From the NCBI GenBank assembly GCA_017391665.1, contig JAFOXS010000231.1:1-8483 (forward strand): a stretch of 8,483 nucleotides of DNA, in the 5' to 3' direction. This DNA comes from Alistipes sp. GTDB taxonomy: Bacteria; Bacteroidota; Bacteroidia; Bacteroidales; Rikenellaceae. Shown one piece after another: positions 5,966 through 8,483 of the stretch. The notes under the pieces were generated by a model, which was not told the origin of the DNA, ran no database searches, and worked only from the letters and a program-made list of their open reading frames with translations. The position numbers were made by a program, and so were the translations under genes. Each line of letters starts with the position of its first letter. Within the stretch, counting starts at the first letter, position 1.

Positions 5966-7994
5966 ACCAGATGATTACACGCTCCTGCTCGGGCAGGAAC
6001 ATAGCACCATCGGTGATGCCGAATGCCTTGTGGAAGGTGTCGATGTTACGCAGTGTCACATTCACACGGTTCTTGCCGAGTGAGTGCTCGTCGGTCTTGG
6101 TGCGGCGGATAACCTCCTCGTCACGCATCGTCTGTGCCCAGATCGTTGCATAAGAGAGGTAGAAACGCTGCTCGGCAGTGAGGCCATCCACGGGCTCGGG
6201 GTGCTGACCGCCGAATGAGTTCTGCATAGCGGTGTAAGATACACGCAGACCACCCTGATCGGCAATATTCTCACCGAGCGAGAACTCACCATTAGCGTAG
6301 AGTGCAGGCTGATCACCCTGTGCGGGCATAATGAGAACCTTATTGAACTGATCCACCAGGATGTCGGTGCGCTGCTTGAACGCTACAGCATCCTCATCGG
6401 TCCACCAGTTGCTCATGTTACCCTCCTTGTCGAACTGACGACCCTGATCGTCGAAGCCGTGGGTCATCTCGTGGCCGATAACCACGCCGATAGCACCATA
6501 GTTCACGGCATCGTCAGCAGCCGAGTTGTAGAAGGGAGGCTGAAGGATAGCTGCGGGGAAGCAGATCTCGTTGGTTGTGGGGTTGTAGTATGCGTTCACG
6601 GTCTGGGGTGTCATATGCCACTCGTCACGATCAACCTCCTTGCCCAGGTCGGCAATGTTATCCTCGGTGTACCAGATGTTGGCACGCTTGATATTGTCCC
6701 AGTATGAGAGCTTGGGGTCGATGCGAAGCGATGAGTAATCCTTCCACTTGTCGGGGTAGCCGATCTTCACGGTGAAGGTGTTGAGTTTCTCGTGTGCCTT
6801 GGCCTTGGTCTCGGCTGACATCCACTCCAGAGCGTCGATATGCTGACCGAGTGCTGTCTGAAGGTTCTTCACGATACCCTGCATACGCACCTTGTCGCTC
6901 TCGGGGAAGTACTTCTTAACATAGAGCTCACCCACAGCCTCACCCAGGATGCGGTTGGGCACAGCCATAGCACGCTTCCAGCGGGGACGCATCTCCTCCT
7001 GACCTGACATCTGACGGCCGAAGAAGTCGAAGTATGCAGCGTAGAGCTCATCGCCCGAGTAACCTGCGGCGCTTGACATCACGCTGGCTACGAGATATGC
7101 CTTCACGGTCTCGATATCCTCCTTCTCAAAGAGAGAGAATACGCGATCCAGCACCTCGGGCTGACCTACGGCAATCTTGTCGAATGAGCCGATGCCCATC
7201 TCCGAGAAGTATGCTGCCCAGTCGAACGCAGAGTAACGCTTTGTGAACTCCTCGCGGGTCATGGGGTTGTAGTTGGCCGTTACGTCACGCAGCTCAACAT
7301 TTGAGCGGAATGCCTCGGCCATCTTGGTCTCCATAGCAAGCACAGCCTGAGCCTTTTCTGCGGCGTCACCCCAGCCCAGCATGGTGAATGCCTTGGTGAG
7401 CCACTGAACGTAGCCCTCACGCTTTGCGGCGTTCTCCTTCTCGAGATAGTAGTCACGGTTGCCCAGACCCAGACCCGACTGGTCGATGTTGAGGATGTTG
7501 ATCTTTGAGTTCATCAGGTCGGCACCTACATACAAACCAAACAGGGGGCTGCCAGCCGCCTCGTGGATACGAGCCACAGCGATAGAGAGCTCCTGAGCAT
7601 TCGTAAGAGCCATAATCTGATCAACATCACGCTTCACAGGTGCTACGCCCTCATTGTTAAGACGTACCGAATCCAGACCCATAGTGTAGAGGTCGGCAAT
7701 CTTCTGCTCGACGGTGCCTACCTCAGCCTTGCTCTCGAGCATAGCCGAGAAGAGGTCGTTGATTTGCAACTCATTGTTCTTTGCCAGCACCTCGAATACG
7801 CCATAGCGTGAGTACTCGGGCGTCAGAGGGTTGGCCTTCTGCCAGCCACCTGTGGCGTACTGATAGAAATCCTCGTTGAGAGCTATTGTCTCATCGAAGT
7901 TGGCACGGTCGATGGCGGGTACGGTCTCGGCCGGCTTCTGATTACAACTTGCCATAATAGCAACAGTTGAGATGGTTAATAAAATCTTTTTCAT
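5964..7994 (-). CDS. pepO: M13 family zinc metallopeptidase (neprilysin/PepO-like), predicted lipoprotein
   Basis: This is a complete 676-residue protein, the normal length for bacterial M13 enzymes. Residues 1-17 (MKKILLTISTVAIMASC) form a lipoprotein signal peptide with the lipid-bearing Cys at 17; Met at the -3 position is slightly unusual. The N-terminal M13 domain covers about 35-410 (NEDFYQYATGGW is its typical opening). The catalytic domain shows NAYYNP (467-472), the zinc site H508-E-M-T-H512, and the third ligand in E575-N-I-A-D579. All zinc ligands and the catalytic Glu509 are present, and the protein ends ERVIIW, as bacterial members do. It is expected to be membrane-anchored on the periplasmic or outer face and to cleave peptides of moderate size. 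The leader just before the ATG is A-rich. No promoter-like box lies in the 48 bp up to the phosphoesterase stop, so it is probably read through from that gene. The symbol is by family; Bacteroidales often have several paralogues. Confidence 0.93.
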   Translation of the reverse strand: MKKILLTISTVAIMASCNQKPAETVPAIDRANFDETIALNEDFYQYATGGWQKANPLTPEYSRYGVFEVLAKNNELQINDLFSAMLESKAEVGTVEQKIADLYTMGLDSVRLNNEGVAPVKRDVDQIMALTNAQELSIAVARIHEAAGSPLFGLYVGADLMNSKINILNIDQSGLGLGNRDYYLEKENAAKREGYVQWLTKAFTMLGWGDAAEKAQAVLAMETKMAEAFRSNVELRDVTANYNPMTREEFTKRYSAFDWAAYFSEMGIGSFDKIAVGQPEVLDRVFSLFEKEDIETVKAYLVASVMSSAAGYSGDELYAAYFDFFGRQMSGQEEMRPRWKRAMAVPNRILGEAVGELYVKKYFPESDKVRMQGIVKNLQTALGQHIDALEWMSAETKAKAHEKLNTFTVKIGYPDKWKDYSSLRIDPKLSYWDNIKRANIWYTEDNIADLGKEVDRDEWHMTPQTVNAYYNPTTNEICFPAAILQPPFYNSAADDAVNYGAIGVVIGHEMTHGFDDQGRQFDKEGNMSNWWTDEDAVAFKQRTDILVDQFNKVLIMPAQGDQPALYANGEFSLGENIADQGGLRVSYTAMQNSFGGQHPEPVDGLTAEQRFYLSYATIWAQTMRDEEVIRRTKTDEHSLGKNRVNVTLRNIDTFHKAFGITDGAMFLPEQERVIIW

Positions 7995-8042
7995 TTTTTT
8001 ATTCTGTTTTGTAGTATCGCTTTGAATACTTTTTTTGGGGTG

Positions 8043-8483
8043 TCAGCGCTCCATAACCCTGTCGGGGCACGAGCGGAAACCATCGACACGAATCGTTCCG
8101 TCAGCCTCAACCTCGACGATGGCGTATGCCGATGTGGGTGCGGCCTGCTCGATCATACCCTGCAGGGTGAGATAGTGTATGCCACGGCGGAAGCTGTAAT
8201 GGCCCGGGTGATGGTGTCCCTGAAAGACTGCCAGCACCTGCTTGTGCTGCTCGAGCACGGCTACCACCTCCTCGGCATTGCCTACGCAGAGATCCTTGCT
8301 TACATCAGAGAACGAGTCCAGCATCTGATGCAGGAATACAAGCGTCGGCTCGTCGGCGTGGCGCGTAAGCTCCTTATCGAGCCACTCGATCTGCTCCTTG
8401 GGGATGTAGGCCTTGCGCCAGTCGAAGTTGCCTCGCGCATAGGGCGTGCGATCCTCGTTGAAGTTGGCATCAAGCACAATGCA
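8043..8483 (-). CDS. Calcineurin-like metallophosphoesterase, C-terminal part only
   Basis: The frame is open to the right edge; 146 C-terminal residues are visible and the GTG at 8477 is internal (the two residues before it, Cys-Ile, continue the family pattern). Visible features are LDANF near the start, the helix with EQIEWLDKEL, a metal-ligand His in TLVFLHQML (residue 52) and G89-H-H-H92, which fits the final GHxH motif. The N-terminal DxH, GD and GNHE motifs lie outside the window, so export and substrate cannot be judged. The region is not closely similar to the phosphoesterase at 1108-2307 (GHHH here, SAHLH there; no shared tail), so they are separate subfamilies rather than a duplication. 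It lies 48 bp upstream of the M13 gene on the same strand, with no terminator between them. Confidence 0.85.
   Translation of the reverse strand, partial: CIVLDANFNEDRTPYARGNFDWRKAYIPKEQIEWLDKELTRHADEPTLVFLHQMLDSFSDVSKDLCVGNAEEVVAVLEQHKQVLAVFQGHHHPGHYSFRRGIHYLTLQGMIEQAAPTSAYAIVEVEADGTIRVDGFRSCPDRVMER

Overview
The window looks like a piece of a Bacteroidales chromosome, possibly Alistipes-like. Three things point there. The protein families are typical of the order: an S41 peptidase, a Fn3-type metallophosphoesterase, NrnA, an MsbA-type ABC exporter and a lipoprotein M13 peptidase. Two intergenic sites match the Bacteroidetes -7 promoter form TAnnTTTG. Start codons mostly lack a Shine-Dalgarno sequence and have A-rich leaders. 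The genus is a guess; the order is fairly safe.

Layout, left to right. Positions 1-1097 (+) hold the 3' part of an S41 serine peptidase gene cut by the window edge. Ten bases later comes a secreted calcineurin-like phosphoesterase (1108-2307, +), probably in the same operon. A 124-bp spacer carries a perfect 9-bp inverted repeat and a promoter-like TATCTTTG, then nrnA (2432-3457, +), a DHH/DHHA1 phosphoesterase of the oligoribonuclease/pAp phosphatase family. After 86 bp with a second promoter-like site comes a complete half-size ABC exporter (3544-5376, +). Positions 5377-5963 are non-coding and densely structured. On the minus strand, a second calcineurin-like phosphoesterase (8043-8483, cut by the right edge) lies upstream of a lipoprotein M13 zinc metallopeptidase (5964-7994), with 48 bp between them and no terminator, so they are probably co-transcribed.

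The genes are ordinary cell-envelope and housekeeping functions: envelope peptidases, exported phosphoesterases, small-RNA/nucleotide turnover and lipid or drug export. I see no phage, defence, CRISPR, tRNA, rRNA or transposase gene, and no new multi-gene system.

The part worth attention is the convergent intergenic region 5377-5963. It contains an inverted array of 9-bp units, two strong terminators with perfect 13- and 14-bp stems, a nested imperfect palindrome of about 138 bp, a run of four further hairpins, and three related copies of a small hairpin module in which two copies show compensatory base changes. It could be a mobile or repetitive intergenic element, a structured RNA, or simply stacked terminators and REP-like repeats. 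The sequence alone does not decide.
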